From positions 62,001-126,000 of the forward strand of contig NZ_NPEG01000005.1 in the NCBI RefSeq assembly GCF_002812045.1: a stretch of 64,000 nt of DNA, written 5' to 3'. The translations under genes were made by a program, and so were the position numbers. This DNA comes from Leptospira haakeii. GTDB lineage: Bacteria; Spirochaetota; Leptospiria; Leptospirales; Leptospiraceae. The notes beneath the pieces are model-generated. The model searched no databases, was not told the DNA's origin, and worked only from the letters and a program-made list of their open reading frames with translations. Shown in pieces: positions 1 to 11,025 of this stretch. How positions within the stretch are numbered: the first letter of the stretch is position 1; every line of letters begins with the position of its first letter.

Positions 1-1365
1 CAAACGACTAAGGTTGCTTCTGGCACTCACGTTAATATCTATGTAACTAGCGGTTTAGAATCCTCTTTAGATTACCAATATATCTCCCAGGAATTCGATT
101 CTAAAATTTATCCTAAATTAGGCGAAGCATTCGGATTTTCAGATGATCTGGACGGAGATGGAAAAGTTGCGGTAATCGTATCGGATATCCATGACGGAAG
201 CCAAACAGGTTCTTCTTTTGTGGCAGGATTTTTCGATCCGGTGGATTATTTTCCGGATAATTCCGGTTATGCGGTCCGTTCTAATTATGCGAATATAGTG
301 TATATGGACGGGGTGGAACTGGTTACAGTCCGTAACTCGGACCTTACCCAAGGAAAACCCGATACATTCTTAGCAACACTCGCCCACGAATACCAACATT
401 TAATCCGATTCCAGTATGAAGCCAGGATCATGAGCCAAGGCGGAGGAAGAGACGAGGCTTGGATCAACGAAGGGACGAGCGAAGTAGCGGCAGATATCGC
501 GGGTTATTCTCCTCAGATTAACAGGATCAATTGTTATAGAGGTAGGAATTCAAGCTCATGTTCCAGAGGTGTAAACGGAAATAGTATATTTGGAAGTTCT
601 AAATTTAACTCACTTGTAGACTATGCATTCGCCTATTCCTTTATGAAATATTTATATATGATTTCAGGGAGTGATGCGGATTCCAGAAATTCATTTTTCA
701 GAACCGGAGTCCAAGGTCCTAAGGGTTATAGAGCTTCGGATGCAACAGGATTATTCCATCTATTCAAAACAAACTCGGATAATTATCTAAATTCTTCTCA
801 AGAAGTCAAAAATGCGCTCGGAACAGATGGCTCTGCTATCTTCATGAAAATTTATCCTGCATTCTTATGGCAATCCTTAGGAGATGTCTCTCCAGAGTTT
901 GCGCAATCCGGAACGGATACAAACGGCGCTTCCGGGTTTTTACAAGATATCACTAAAACAATCCAATCTTTCCCTTTCCCTGCTGCGGGAACTGATGGGG
1001 ATGTTCTCAGAAAATTATACGATCCACTCAGAATACCTGAGATCACTCCGTTAGGAGAATTAAATCCAGGGCAGATCCAATTCGTAAAAGCGGATCGTTC
1101 CAATGTCAATGCCATCGGAAGATTAGTATTATTAAAAAAGAATATAGAGGGGAGCCTATATTCTCTGCAGATCAATACAGAGATGAAAAGGACGGGGGAT
1201 ATTTCGATTTCTTTAGGAATTGCTGAAAATGACGACGAGGGTGGAGAAGAAGCAATCGTTCTTCCGGAATCTAATGATTCTCGTCCGATTTGCCCTCATG
1301 AATTTTTTAAACTCTCTCGGAATCGGACGAAACAGAAAATTTTTAGTGAATATAAAGGTCCGTAA
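1..1365 (+). CDS. M30 (hyicolysin)-like zinc metallopeptidase, 5' truncated by window edge
   Basis: The reading frame is open from base 1, so the gene begins upstream; the first ATG inside the window (220) is internal. It encodes a putative secreted zinc peptidase. The metal-binding HEYQH (HExxH type) lies at bases 385-399 and is followed about 20 residues later by a DEAWINEGTSE stretch that can supply the third ligand, the arrangement of M30/gluzincin-like enzymes. An Asp/Gly-rich DDLDGDGK stretch near the visible start resembles a calcium loop. The gene abuts the convergent ybaB with no gap. Secretion or lipidation cannot be judged because the N-terminus is outside. The family assignment rests on motif and context; the zinc peptidase call is firmer than M30. 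Confidence 0.8.
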   Translation, partial: QTTKVASGTHVNIYVTSGLESSLDYQYISQEFDSKIYPKLGEAFGFSDDLDGDGKVAVIVSDIHDGSQTGSSFVAGFFDPVDYFPDNSGYAVRSNYANIVYMDGVELVTVRNSDLTQGKPDTFLATLAHEYQHLIRFQYEARIMSQGGGRDEAWINEGTSEVAADIAGYSPQINRINCYRGRNSSSCSRGVNGNSIFGSSKFNSLVDYAFAYSFMKYLYMISGSDADSRNSFFRTGVQGPKGYRASDATGLFHLFKTNSDNYLNSSQEVKNALGTDGSAIFMKIYPAFLWQSLGDVSPEFAQSGTDTNGASGFLQDITKTIQSFPFPAAGTDGDVLRKLYDPLRIPEITPLGELNPGQIQFVKADRSNVNAIGRLVLLKKNIEGSLYSLQINTEMKRTGDISISLGIAENDDEGGEEAIVLPESNDSRPICPHEFFKLSRNRTKQKIFSEYKGP

Positions 1366-1674
1366 TCAAGGCATTCCGGAAAGAAGAGATTTAAATTCTC
1401 CCATTCTTTCTTCTGCAACTTTTTGTGCCGCTTCCATTGATTGGTTCACAGCCTGCTTTATACTTTTTTGAAGTAATTTTTTATCATTCTTAGCAAGTAA
1501 AGAATCTTCGATACGGATCTCTTGCACTGTTTGTTTACCATCGGTAATGCAGACCACTAATTCGTTCTTGGATTTTCCCTCGAAGGTTAAAGCCTCCAGT
1601 TCCTTCTCCAATTTTTTCATACGAACCCGCATCTGGTTCATTTGTTTTAGATTATCTAAACTTTTGCCGAACAT
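1366..1674 (-). CDS. YbaB/EbfC family nucleoid-associated protein
   Basis: A 102-residue protein matching the usual YbaB/EbfC length, with an N-terminal helix (MFGKSLDNLKQMNQMRVRMK) rich in Met, Gln and charged residues and a C-terminal coiled-coil helix. The family forms tweezers-like dimers that bind DNA and is often encoded beside dnaX or recR, neither of which is in view. A longer frame reaches 1803, but the added N-terminus is unlike the family, and a GGGAG Shine-Dalgarno sits just upstream of the ATG at 1674, which decides the start. The stop codon directly abuts the stop of the convergent M30-like gene. Confidence 0.88.
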   Translation of the reverse strand: MFGKSLDNLKQMNQMRVRMKKLEKELEALTFEGKSKNELVVCITDGKQTVQEIRIEDSLLAKNDKKLLQKSIKQAVNQSMEAAQKVAEERMGEFKSLLSGMP

Positions 1675-1730
1675 CGAACACTCCCGGTCTTTCTTGATAG
1701 GATTTTCAGACCTGGAAGCTGAGCAAGAAA

Positions 1731-1985
1731 TTAAACCAAGCTTGGTCCGGTTTCTCCCTCTCTCTCTGGCAGATCTCGGATTTGTTCCGAGCTTGGTTCC
1801 CAAGTAAATTGGTCGGGGATGAGTTCTCTTAAGACCGGTTCGTCGCTTAAAAAGCCTCCGGTCCTCACTGGGGCGATTCCCAAACTGACTAAAAATCCCA
1901 TACTAGCAACCAAGGTTACCAGTAGAGAGGACTCAATATTGATGTTTGCCCCGCGTTTCATGACTGTATATAAAGTATCGGTCAT
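1731..1985 (-). CDS. Small predicted membrane protein of unknown function
   Basis: An 84-residue frame with one hydrophobic segment (about residues 20-40, LLVTLVASMGFLVSLGIAPV) followed by an acidic, Pro-containing tail. It lies 57 bases upstream of ybaB on the same strand and could be cotranscribed with it. No convincing Shine-Dalgarno precedes the ATG at 1985 or the alternative ATG eight codons later. A frame on the other strand (1819-2004) overlaps it but lacks protein-like features. I do not recognise a family. The call rests on the membrane segment and position only. Confidence 0.4.
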   Translation of the reverse strand: MTDTLYTVMKRGANINIESSLLVTLVASMGFLVSLGIAPVRTGGFLSDEPVLRELIPDQFTWEPSSEQIRDLPEREGETGPSLV

Positions 1986-2096
1986 TTCGGGGGAGACTGA
2001 TTAGAGGAATTCTGAGAAAAAATCAGGCTTTTGAGCTATAATTGGTCTCACACAAAGGATGTGAAAGAACGGGAAGATATTGGAATCTGGTCTAAG

Positions 2097-2180
2097 CTCT
2101 CTGTGTGCTTCGTGCCTCTGTGCGAAACGTTCTTTTACAGCTTAATTTGCGCACGGAGACCACAAAGTTCACGGAGAATT
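2097..2180. repeat. Imperfect inverted repeat of the CTCTGTG / CTCCGTG type
   Basis: Two arms of about 30 bases (2097-2128 and 2150-2178) are imperfect inverted copies of each other, built on a CTCTGTG-(N)9-CTCTGTGCG pattern in one arm and its complement CGCACGGAG-(N)10-CACGGAG in the other. They would form a long interrupted hairpin immediately after the stop codon of the Lon-like gene (minus strand). GTG-periodic repeats of this kind recur between genes in many bacteria. Here the hairpin may end or stabilise the queA/Lon-like transcript, but no T-tract follows. Confidence 0.6.
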
Positions 2181-3809
2181 TTAGTTTTCTTCCCCGTCTC
2201 GTTTGCGATCGATTCGTTCTTCTATGATTCTAAAAAGTGAGTCGTTCGGATATTTTCCTGATTTGGAGATCCTACCGGCTGGAACCCCGAAAATATCCGG
2301 GATCAGATCTTCTACATGTGAGCAGGAGAATATCTGGAAATTCCCCTTTTTCATACTTTCCCGGATCTCCCGTGGAAGATTCAGGTCCCTCATATTATCT
2401 TTAGGGATATAAATTTTGTATTTTTCACGAGTAGAACCAGTGAGCCGGATCACATCAAACCAGGCTTGGATCTTAGTATTTACTGAACCCACTGGAAGAA
2501 TATCCCCATACTGGGAAAGAGCACCGGTCACTGCAATATTACAAGGTATCTCCAAACCGGAAAGTGCAGAAAGAAGTGCCAAAAGTTCCGCACAGCTTGC
2601 CGAGTCCCCATCAATTGGAGAGCTATTTTGTTCAAATAAAATAGAAGCATCCAAACCAAAAGATTGGGTATGGGAAAACATTCCTTTGATATAAGATTGA
2701 AGGATAAATACTCCCTTATCATGAAGACTGCCGGAAAGATTTACTTCTCTTTCTATATTGATTAGATTTCCGGAACCCAAAGAAACTCTGGCGGATACTT
2801 GGTTTACCTGTCCGAAATCCAAAAGAGATGACTGCAATAGAATTACAGAAAGTCCGTTGATCCGCCCTGTCTTTTTTCCTTTCAGTGGAACTGAGATAAG
2901 ACCTTCCTTTATATTCTCGATATATTTTCTTTTATGGATAGCGGTTCTTTTTTGGATGAGTGAAGGGCCTGCTTCTATCTCTGCCCTTCCCACAGACTTC
3001 TTACCCTTATTATTAAATGCTAATACTTCTCTCACAAAGGAACGAAGTTCCGAAAGATGTAAAGAAAGTCTAGTCTGGCTATCGTTCCATCTGAGTGCAA
3101 GTTCCAGAAGTGAATCCAAAGCTGCTTGGTCCAAAGGAGGATACCCTGGCTTCTCCCAAGATTTAAGCAGTCCCGAAAAAACCGGAAGCCAAGATTTTTC
3201 TAAACTGATCTCGTAGGGCATATGGATCTTAAAATCAAAACTTCCGTAAAAGTCAGCGTCTATTTGGGAGATAGAATCCACTTCAGTTTCTTCTCCTACT
3301 AAAATAAGTCTGAATCTGGAATCTATACTTGGATGAAATCGATTGATATTAGTGGAATCGGATCCTTCCGGAAGAGAAAGAAAATCTATCTTACCGGTTA
3401 GAAGTACACCTTTCAGAAAATAATAAAGATCCGGGTCTTCTACAAATGGTTTGATCGGAAGAAGTAATAGTCCGCCGTTTGCTTCTGAAATTTTTCCAGG
3501 TCTATACTTGTTTTCAAAAGGAAAACCTGCCAGAGATAATAAAGTGGGATTTGGTTCTGCGACTACAGGCTGGTCTTTTACGATCTCTTCCAAATATTGC
3601 CCAAATTGTAGAAGGTTTGCTTCTATCTCTGGGCCGGTGATTAGAATATGTCGGAAGAGTCCCGGATTCCCCAAAGCTTGGCGGAACGTTCTCACCTCTT
3701 CCTTATGAAATACTAAAAAGTCTGGCAGTCCGTTCAATTTGGCCGGCTTTGCCGCTTTAAATCTGATTTCAGTTTGAGAAGGGAGAACCTTTTTTAACAC
3801 CTTTCCCAT
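2181..3809 (-). CDS. Lon-type (S16) peptidase, P-loop-less AAA_32/LonB-like
   Basis: About 542 residues. The C-terminal third carries a Lon proteolytic domain: GDSAS at about residue 403 supplies the catalytic Ser, and the Lys of NTKIQAW about 43 residues later completes the Ser-Lys dyad. The N-terminal 300 residues resemble the AAA module of Lon-related LonB/YcbZ-like proteins, but where the Walker A loop is expected I read [13 protein letters not shown], which lacks GxxGxGK. ATP-driven unfolding is therefore doubtful. A TTG nine codons upstream (3836) is an alternative start, but neither start has a strong Shine-Dalgarno and ATG is preferred. The gene follows queA in the same direction and is probably cotranscribed with it. 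Confidence 0.82.
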   Translation of the reverse strand: MGKVLKKVLPSQTEIRFKAAKPAKLNGLPDFLVFHKEEVRTFRQALGNPGLFRHILITGPEIEANLLQFGQYLEEIVKDQPVVAEPNPTLLSLAGFPFENKYRPGKISEANGGLLLLPIKPFVEDPDLYYFLKGVLLTGKIDFLSLPEGSDSTNINRFHPSIDSRFRLILVGEETEVDSISQIDADFYGSFDFKIHMPYEISLEKSWLPVFSGLLKSWEKPGYPPLDQAALDSLLELALRWNDSQTRLSLHLSELRSFVREVLAFNNKGKKSVGRAEIEAGPSLIQKRTAIHKRKYIENIKEGLISVPLKGKKTGRINGLSVILLQSSLLDFGQVNQVSARVSLGSGNLINIEREVNLSGSLHDKGVFILQSYIKGMFSHTQSFGLDASILFEQNSSPIDGDSASCAELLALLSALSGLEIPCNIAVTGALSQYGDILPVGSVNTKIQAWFDVIRLTGSTREKYKIYIPKDNMRDLNLPREIRESMKKGNFQIFSCSHVEDLIPDIFGVPAGRISKSGKYPNDSLFRIIEERIDRKRDGEEN

Positions 3810-3851
3810 TTTCCGTTTCGGCTTAGAATTCCTCAATTAAATAAGTAAGGA

Positions 3852-4907
3852 TCAGATTTTTTCAGGATCCAAAATCAGCATGGAATCTCCGTAGGAAAAG
3901 AAACGAAACTTTTGTTCTACGGCGAATTTGTATGCATTCAGTATTTTTTCTTTTTCTGCAAACGCGCTTACTAATAAAAGTAAGCTACTTTGAGGAAGAT
4001 GAAAATTAGTGATCAATCCTTCGCAGCTTAAAATAGAATCTTCCGGCTGTAAAAACAGTCTAGTTTTACCTTCTCCTGATTTGAAAGTTTTGGTTTTTGG
4101 ATCATAAGCAGATTCCAAGGCTCTAAGTGTCGTAGTGCCTACAGAAATAATCCTTTTACCGTCCTTCTTAGCCGAATCCAAAATATTTTTAGTTTCAAGA
4201 GGAAGTTCGAATTCTTCTTCATGTAATTTCTTATTCGTGAAATGATCTTCGTTCAAGGACTGGAAAGTTCCATAACCAACTTTCAATTCTAGTTTTAAAA
4301 ATTCTATGTTTCGATTTTTCAGTTCTTCTAAGAGTTCGGATGTGAAATGTAAACCCGCCGTAGGAGCTGCAACGGAACCTAAATTTTTAGAATACACAGT
4401 TTGGTAGCGAACATCATCTTCGGATGTACTTTCTCTTTTGAAATAAGGAGGGATCGGAGTACGGCCTATTATCTCAAATGAGTTTTCGTTGAGAGGGGTT
4501 TCGGCTTGAAAGAAGGTAAATTCTTCTTCTTTTCGTCCAACTGAAAAAAGGTATTTTCCGGTCTCCTCATCTGAAACTGTATCTCCTAACTTCAGTTTTT
4601 TGGAATTTCTAGTGAGAGTTTTCCAAACCCCAGGTTCGGTCTCGGAAAGAAACATTGCCTCATGTCTTCTTCCTGTTTTAGTAATTAGGAACACTCTTCG
4701 CTTGGAGACTCTAGTTGCATTCGCTACTAGTACATCTCCTTCTTTGAGATAGCCGAGTATCTTTGAAAACTCTGTTTCTTCTTTTAAGAAATTCTGGGTC
4801 CTTCCTAAAACAAGTAGCCTACTCTTATCTCTTTTAGCTGCAGGAAATTTCGCGATCTGGTCTTCGGGAAGTTCGAAATCAAAATCGGATAGATCTTGGA
4901 ATTCCAT
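3852..4907 (-). CDS. queA: S-adenosylmethionine:tRNA ribosyltransferase-isomerase
   Basis: A 351-residue protein of standard QueA length. It transfers and isomerises the ribosyl moiety of S-adenosylmethionine onto preQ1 in tRNA to form epoxyqueuosine, in the cytoplasm. Family hallmarks are present in order: SVAAPTAGLHFT, VGTTTLRALES and TNFHLPQSSLLLLVSAF, plus the N-terminal DFDFELPEDQIAKFPA. A GGAAGA ribosome-binding site precedes the ATG. It is transcribed divergently from the glycosyltransferase block, with 84 bases between them, and the Lon-like gene follows it closely. No other queuosine gene is in the window. Confidence 0.97.
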   Translation of the reverse strand: MEFQDLSDFDFELPEDQIAKFPAAKRDKSRLLVLGRTQNFLKEETEFSKILGYLKEGDVLVANATRVSKRRVFLITKTGRRHEAMFLSETEPGVWKTLTRNSKKLKLGDTVSDEETGKYLFSVGRKEEEFTFFQAETPLNENSFEIIGRTPIPPYFKRESTSEDDVRYQTVYSKNLGSVAAPTAGLHFTSELLEELKNRNIEFLKLELKVGYGTFQSLNEDHFTNKKLHEEEFELPLETKNILDSAKKDGKRIISVGTTTLRALESAYDPKTKTFKSGEGKTRLFLQPEDSILSCEGLITNFHLPQSSLLLLVSAFAEKEKILNAYKFAVEQKFRFFSYGDSMLILDPEKI

Positions 4908-4991
4908 TCTTCCAATGAATCCGATCCGAAGAATTCGGGAACCGATTTTTAATTTCTTGGCTTTTTCAGGCGGACAGAAAAGAGTACCTGA

Positions 4992-6302
4992 ATGCGGATC
5001 GACCTCAAAAAATCCGGCCCTGTTTTAGTATTCTTTCTATTCTTAGCTTTTCTTTACGTAAACGGGTTCAGCCGCACGGACCAATCTTCCGATTTTTCGG
5101 ACTATTATGAAGCCTCCCGTAACTTTAAACAAAGTAAGGACTTATATAGCCTAGACGCTCTGTCTGAAGTGGTTAAAGAATTTGAAAGCGGCAAATTAAA
5201 AATAGACCAAATATTCGATCCAGAAGTGTTCTTTAGGGTCAAAGCGAAAATAGAGAATGTAGGCTCTTACATTTATCCGCCAACTTTTGCATTCTTACTC
5301 ATCCCGATTTCAGGTCTTCCTTTTGGAGTCGCCTCCGGGATATTTTTCACCGTCAATTTTATAGCTCTGATCTTAAGCCTCTTATTGATCGGAAAACTTT
5401 TAGGAAGAGAAAAATCTTTTCTATTCTTATCTGCGGTTTTACTTTTATCTCTTAGATTTGTAGAAAATCACCAAAACAATAACCAAGTGGGGTTCCTGCT
5501 CTTATTATTGATCTTGGTCTCCGTATCAGTAAAAAAAGATTGGCTGTCCGGACTTGTTTTAGCACTCGCAATCGTGATCAAGATCACTCCTGCTGCTTTC
5601 TTATTCTATTTCTTATACAAAAAAAGACCGATGGTGATCGTTTACACGATTATCTTTGCTTTAGGTTGGATCGCATTGCCAGCATTGTACAATCCAGAGT
5701 TTACTTGGAAGATGAACCAAACCTGGTACGATTTGGTTTTAGATAAATATCTAAAGTCTCCTGCTCTACGCGCTTGGAAGAATAACCAGAGTTTGAATTC
5801 CACCCTAGCTAAATACTTTTTATCATATTCCGATTTGCTAAATCAGGCAAGATTCGGAATGCCATTTATAACTTTAACTGTAAGTCAGGTTAAGATCATC
5901 TCGGCAACTTTAAGCTTAGGAATTGCGGGTCCTTATTTGTATAGAGTTTACAAAGGGGCTTCGGAAGGATTTGTTCTATCCGGGCTATTTTTCTTTTCTA
6001 TAATTTTTAGCGGAATTTCCTGGATACATGCATTCGTTTTCTTATTATTCCCAACAGCATTTGTTCTCTCCAAACTTTGGCCGGAACAAGGGCAACCGCT
6101 ACTTATCTGGGAAAAATGGAAATCAAAACTAATAGAATATAGATCTGCTACGATCTTTATTTCCATATCCATATTGGTATTACTCTTAAACAGAAGTTTT
6201 ATAGGGAATATCGCGGAAGAAGTAATACTGATGTTCTCCTTCTTATTATATACCTCTTTAATACAATATGTATGCACTTTCTATTCGGATAGAACTAGTT
6301 AG
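4992..6302 (+). CDS. GT87-type (DUF2029) membrane glycosyltransferase
   Basis: A 436-residue polytopic protein with about ten membrane segments. The layout fits GT-C glycosyltransferases of family 87, which use polyprenyl-phosphate sugars on the outer face of the inner membrane: an N-terminal anchor, a long first loop beginning SDFSDYYEASRNF, then SYIYPPTFAFLL, and a conserved VIKITPAAFLFYFL segment. It is the first gene of a plus-strand run reaching 14986 and containing glycosyl- and acyltransferases, so a role in cell-surface polysaccharide or glycolipid assembly is inferred. The acceptor is unknown. Confidence 0.82.
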   Translation: MRIDLKKSGPVLVFFLFLAFLYVNGFSRTDQSSDFSDYYEASRNFKQSKDLYSLDALSEVVKEFESGKLKIDQIFDPEVFFRVKAKIENVGSYIYPPTFAFLLIPISGLPFGVASGIFFTVNFIALILSLLLIGKLLGREKSFLFLSAVLLLSLRFVENHQNNNQVGFLLLLLILVSVSVKKDWLSGLVLALAIVIKITPAAFLFYFLYKKRPMVIVYTIIFALGWIALPALYNPEFTWKMNQTWYDLVLDKYLKSPALRAWKNNQSLNSTLAKYFLSYSDLLNQARFGMPFITLTVSQVKIISATLSLGIAGPYLYRVYKGASEGFVLSGLFFFSIIFSGISWIHAFVFLLFPTAFVLSKLWPEQGQPLLIWEKWKSKLIEYRSATIFISISILVLLLNRSFIGNIAEEVILMFSFLLYTSLIQYVCTFYSDRTS

Positions 6303-6316
6303 TAATTTTGAACAAT

Positions 6317-7444
6317 ATGCTAAAAAAGGAAAATTTAAAATATAAGCCGAGAGTCGCCGTAGATGCGAGGCCGTTGTCTTACGGGATCACCGGAAATTCT
6401 AGATACCTTGCAGAAGTTTTAGAAAGACTTTTGCGCCCAGATTCTCCTTTAGAATATTATCTTTATTCAAATAAACCAATTCATCCGGTTTTTAATCATC
6501 TGATAGGACTCACTCCTACTTTTATCCCGAGTAAACTTCCGGGAGTTCTGTGGCTAAACTTTACCATACCGTCTTTGGTAAAAAAACATAGAATAGATCT
6601 GTTTTGGGGAACATTACAATTACTTCCGGCATTCGGATTAAAAATCCCTACTTTAGTAAATTATCATGATCTAAATTTTAAATCCGCACCTGAGACGATG
6701 ACCACTGCAAATTATTGGCAGCATAAGATCATGTCACCGATCACTTTAAAAAAAGCGGATAAGGTTCTATGTCTTTCTCAGAATACAAAGAATGATATTC
6801 TGAACTTTTTACCCGAATTAGAACCAAAATTAGAAGTAGTATATCCGGGAGTCCAAGGTTTTGGATCTGTTTCTGCACCGGAAAAGACCCTGCCTAAAAA
6901 TTTTTTATTCTCCGTCGGAACATTAGAACCCAGAAAAAATTTAAACACTCTTGTAGAAGCTTATCTTTCCTTAAAAAAAGAAGAACCGAACTTCCCCTAT
7001 CCTCTCGTTCTTGCAGGAAGACTTGGTTGGAAATCAGAAGGTCTAACCGCTCTTTTAAAAGAAGGAGATTTGGAGAAGGACGGCGTGTATTTTATAGAAA
7101 ATCCGGATGATTCTAAGCTGGGTTGGCTTTATAAAAATTGTTCTTATTTTATTTTCCCTTCTTTGCATGAAGGTTTTGGTTTACCTTTGTTGGAAGCCAT
7201 TCGAGAAAACAAACCTTGTATCGTTTCGGATATTCCTGTATTTCACGAGGTTTTAGACGAGTTTACCGATTCTTTCGTTTCCCCTAAGAATTTAGAGGCT
7301 TGGAAAAACGCACTTTCCTTGACCGGCAAAAAAGGGATCTATGGCAGAAAGCCGAGTAGAAACGATTGGTCTTGGGATTCGACTGCAAAACTAGTCGAAA
7401 ACTCACTCGTAGAACTTTGGAAATCCAGAAAGAAAAACTCCTAG
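6317..7444 (+). CDS. Glycosyltransferase family 4
   Basis: A 375-residue GT-B fold enzyme. The N-terminal half begins with PRVAVDARPLSYGITGNSRY, typical of GT4 mannosyltransferases. The C-terminal nucleotide-sugar half contains LFSVGTLEPRKNLNTLVEAY and FPSLHEGFGLPLLEAI with the ExxxxxxxE donor-binding pair. Cytoplasmic, using an NDP-sugar, acceptor unknown. A TTG three codons upstream (6308) is possible, but the ATG at 6317 is preferred; neither has a strong ribosome-binding site. It lies 14 bases after the GT87 gene in an apparent operon. Confidence 0.9.
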   Translation: MLKKENLKYKPRVAVDARPLSYGITGNSRYLAEVLERLLRPDSPLEYYLYSNKPIHPVFNHLIGLTPTFIPSKLPGVLWLNFTIPSLVKKHRIDLFWGTLQLLPAFGLKIPTLVNYHDLNFKSAPETMTTANYWQHKIMSPITLKKADKVLCLSQNTKNDILNFLPELEPKLEVVYPGVQGFGSVSAPEKTLPKNFLFSVGTLEPRKNLNTLVEAYLSLKKEEPNFPYPLVLAGRLGWKSEGLTALLKEGDLEKDGVYFIENPDDSKLGWLYKNCSYFIFPSLHEGFGLPLLEAIRENKPCIVSDIPVFHEVLDEFTDSFVSPKNLEAWKNALSLTGKKGIYGRKPSRNDWSWDSTAKLVENSLVELWKSRKKNS

Positions 7445-7455
7445 GCCCTCAAAGT

Positions 7456-8060
7456 ATGAACAAATCCGATATATCCAAATCCGTATGGTGGAATTGGGAG
7501 AACTCCGAACCTGAAATCAGATCCTCCAGGATCAAAAAAAGCACATTAAGGATTAATTATATACCTCCTTTCTTTGCAATCTTGGTTTACGGAATATTTT
7601 TATTTTATCTATTCCCTTTAAGGACTTTAGTTTCGACTTGGATTTTCAAATTTGTAGAACTACTACAAATTACCAAAGTGCTAAAACTTTCTCTTTTAAC
7701 TGATAAAAGATTATACGATTATACTGCACTTTTTGTGATCTCTTATATCGCATTTGCTTTCTTTTTGGATCTGGTTCGTTTTTTGCGCAAAAATCTCTTC
7801 CAAACTTTCATTACGGAAGAAAATAGACTCGCAGTTACAAAATGGGGATTTTTAGGAAAAGAAACAATTCGTTGGAATCCAGATCAAACCGGTTTACAGA
7901 TCCATCATAAATCAGGATGGTTTCGTTCACTCTTAGGTTTGGAAAAATTATCTTTTAGAATTCATCTTTCCGAAACCGAAAATTCAGTACTTGCGGAATC
8001 TCCTTATTTCTTTTCTAAAAGTAATCAAGATTTTTTATCTTCCGTATTTAGATCCGTTTA

Positions 8061-8061
<1 letters not shown>
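7456..8061 (+). CDS. Hypothetical membrane protein, two transmembrane segments
   Basis: A 201-residue protein with two hydrophobic segments (about residues 35-55 and 90-112) and a cytoplasmic-looking C-terminal half rich in beta-prone sequence (around ETIRWNPDQTGLQIHH). The topology recalls bacterial PH-domain membrane proteins, but this is a weak resemblance. The start is set at the ATG at 7456; a longer frame from 7366 would overlap the glycosyltransferase by 79 bases. Its stop overlaps the next start (TAATG), so it is translationally linked to the downstream GT-C-like gene and probably works with it. Confidence 0.72.
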
Positions 8062-9446
<1,385 letters not shown>

Positions 9447-9509
9447 ATAAGTGCTTGTGGGTTTCTCTCAGTCCAAAAAACTGCACAGGAGTCGAGGATA
9501 AACGAACGA

Positions 9510-11018
9510 ATGCTGTTCAATTCAGCCCATTTTCTCGTATTTTTGCCGATCGTTTTGATCCTAGCAAAAATCTTAAAAGGTACATACCAAAGAGTTTTCC
9601 TTCTTCTTGCCAGCCTCTACTTTTATAATGCTTGGCATCCCGCTTCTATAGTTTGCAACGATATCAGGACCTCTACATGGTACGAGAACTGGATCGATTT
9701 ATCCTTCTGTAATTTTAATATTAACTTATACATTATCATTCTGATCGTTTCCATGATCGTGGATTACGTTGCAGGAAGAATAATGAGCAAAGAAGGAGTC
9801 TCTGAACAATTCAGAAGACTTTGTTTGATCGCTTCTTTGATCACAAATCTTGGTATCTTAGCTTATTTCAAATATACGAATTTCTTATTAGAAGTTTTTG
9901 CAGATCTATTCAACCAGATCTCCACAGGTGAGCCTCTTAAGATAGAACATCTAAAGATCATTCTACCTGTCGGTATTTCATTTTATACATTCCAGTCTAT
10001 GAGTTATACCATAGATGTGTTTCGCAGGAACCTGGAAGCTCGTAAGTCCTTCTTGGATTTTGCACTTTATGTTTCCTTCTTCCCCCAATTGGTAGCAGGA
10101 CCGATCGTTCGTGCTCATACTTTCTTCAGGGACTTAGATGATACTCCTAAGGTTACTGCAGAAGACGTGCAGATCGCCTTTGCTCAGATCTTAATGGGAT
10201 TTACCAGAAAGATAGTATTCGCAGATAACTTAGCAAAGGTGGTAGACTTTACATTCAATAATTATAAAATTCTAAACCCTGCCGAGATCTGGGTGGGAGC
10301 AATGGCTTTTGGTTGGCAGATCTATTTCGACTTTGCAGGTTATACCGATATTGCGATAGGAACAGCAAGACTTTTCGGTTATAAATTCGATCCGAACTTC
10401 AATTTTCCGATGGTTGCCAGAAATATCGCAGACCATTGGTCTCGTTGGCATATCTCCTTCTCCACTTGGATCAGGGACTATATTTATATTCCTCTTGGCG
10501 GCTCTAGGGTAGGAGTTTTAAAAGGATACAGAAACCTTTTTATTACCTGGTTATTCGCAGGTATTTGGCACGGGGCAGCTTATCACTTCGTTTGTTGGGG
10601 GCTTTGGCAAGGTGTCATGTTAGGCATTCATAGAGAATATTCCAAAACCAAGATTGCCGCCTGGCTAAACGAAAAAGGTGGTTTGAGTTACGATATAGGT
10701 GCGAGAGTTTTCACTATGTTTTGCCTTTCCTTCGGATTCATTTTGTTCCGTGCGAAAACGATGCAGGCTTCCTGGGAAATGATGAAATCGCTTGTATTCG
10801 CCGTTCCTGGCGGGGTATATTCAGTCAAAACATTCGTAAATTATGATTACGGAATATTGCTCGTGATCTGTTTCATTCTTTCCTATTATTTCTCCCGAAA
10901 CCCAATAGAAACAATTATTGAAAACAAGAGAAAGTTCGGGGTATTCGTTACAGCAAATCTATTTATCATTCTGTTCTTCGGAGCAGGAGGCCAAAACTTC
11001 CTGTATTTCGATTTCTGA
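9510..11018 (+). CDS. MBOAT family O-acyltransferase (AlgI-like), copy 1
   Basis: A 502-residue membrane-bound O-acyltransferase. It is expected to move an acyl (usually acetyl) group across the inner membrane for esterification of an extracytoplasmic polymer. Hallmarks are LPVGISFYTFQSMSYTIDV, QLVAGPIVRA, RWHISFSTWIRDYIYIPLGG and the catalytic His region GIWHGAAYHFVCWGLWQG. About ten membrane segments are visible. A second AlgI-like gene lies at 12186, and each copy is followed directly by an SGNH-like gene. The polymer modified is unknown; the glycosyltransferases upstream suggest a surface glycan. Confidence 0.95.
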   Translation: MLFNSAHFLVFLPIVLILAKILKGTYQRVFLLLASLYFYNAWHPASIVCNDIRTSTWYENWIDLSFCNFNINLYIIILIVSMIVDYVAGRIMSKEGVSEQFRRLCLIASLITNLGILAYFKYTNFLLEVFADLFNQISTGEPLKIEHLKIILPVGISFYTFQSMSYTIDVFRRNLEARKSFLDFALYVSFFPQLVAGPIVRAHTFFRDLDDTPKVTAEDVQIAFAQILMGFTRKIVFADNLAKVVDFTFNNYKILNPAEIWVGAMAFGWQIYFDFAGYTDIAIGTARLFGYKFDPNFNFPMVARNIADHWSRWHISFSTWIRDYIYIPLGGSRVGVLKGYRNLFITWLFAGIWHGAAYHFVCWGLWQGVMLGIHREYSKTKIAAWLNEKGGLSYDIGARVFTMFCLSFGFILFRAKTMQASWEMMKSLVFAVPGGVYSVKTFVNYDYGILLVICFILSYYFSRNPIETIIENKRKFGVFVTANLFIILFFGAGGQNFLYFDF

Positions 11019-11025
11019 GGCAAAT

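Noticed and set aside
1220..1471. Plus-strand frame overlapping the end of the M30-like gene, possibly its frameshifted true C-terminus
   Set aside because: No conserved-looking sequence favours the alternative frame, and it would run through the ybaB gene on the other strand.
1819..2004. Plus-strand 61-codon frame opposite the small membrane-protein gene
   Set aside because: No ribosome-binding site, signal or hydrophobic segment; the minus-strand frame has a clear membrane helix and sits behind ybaB in the same direction.
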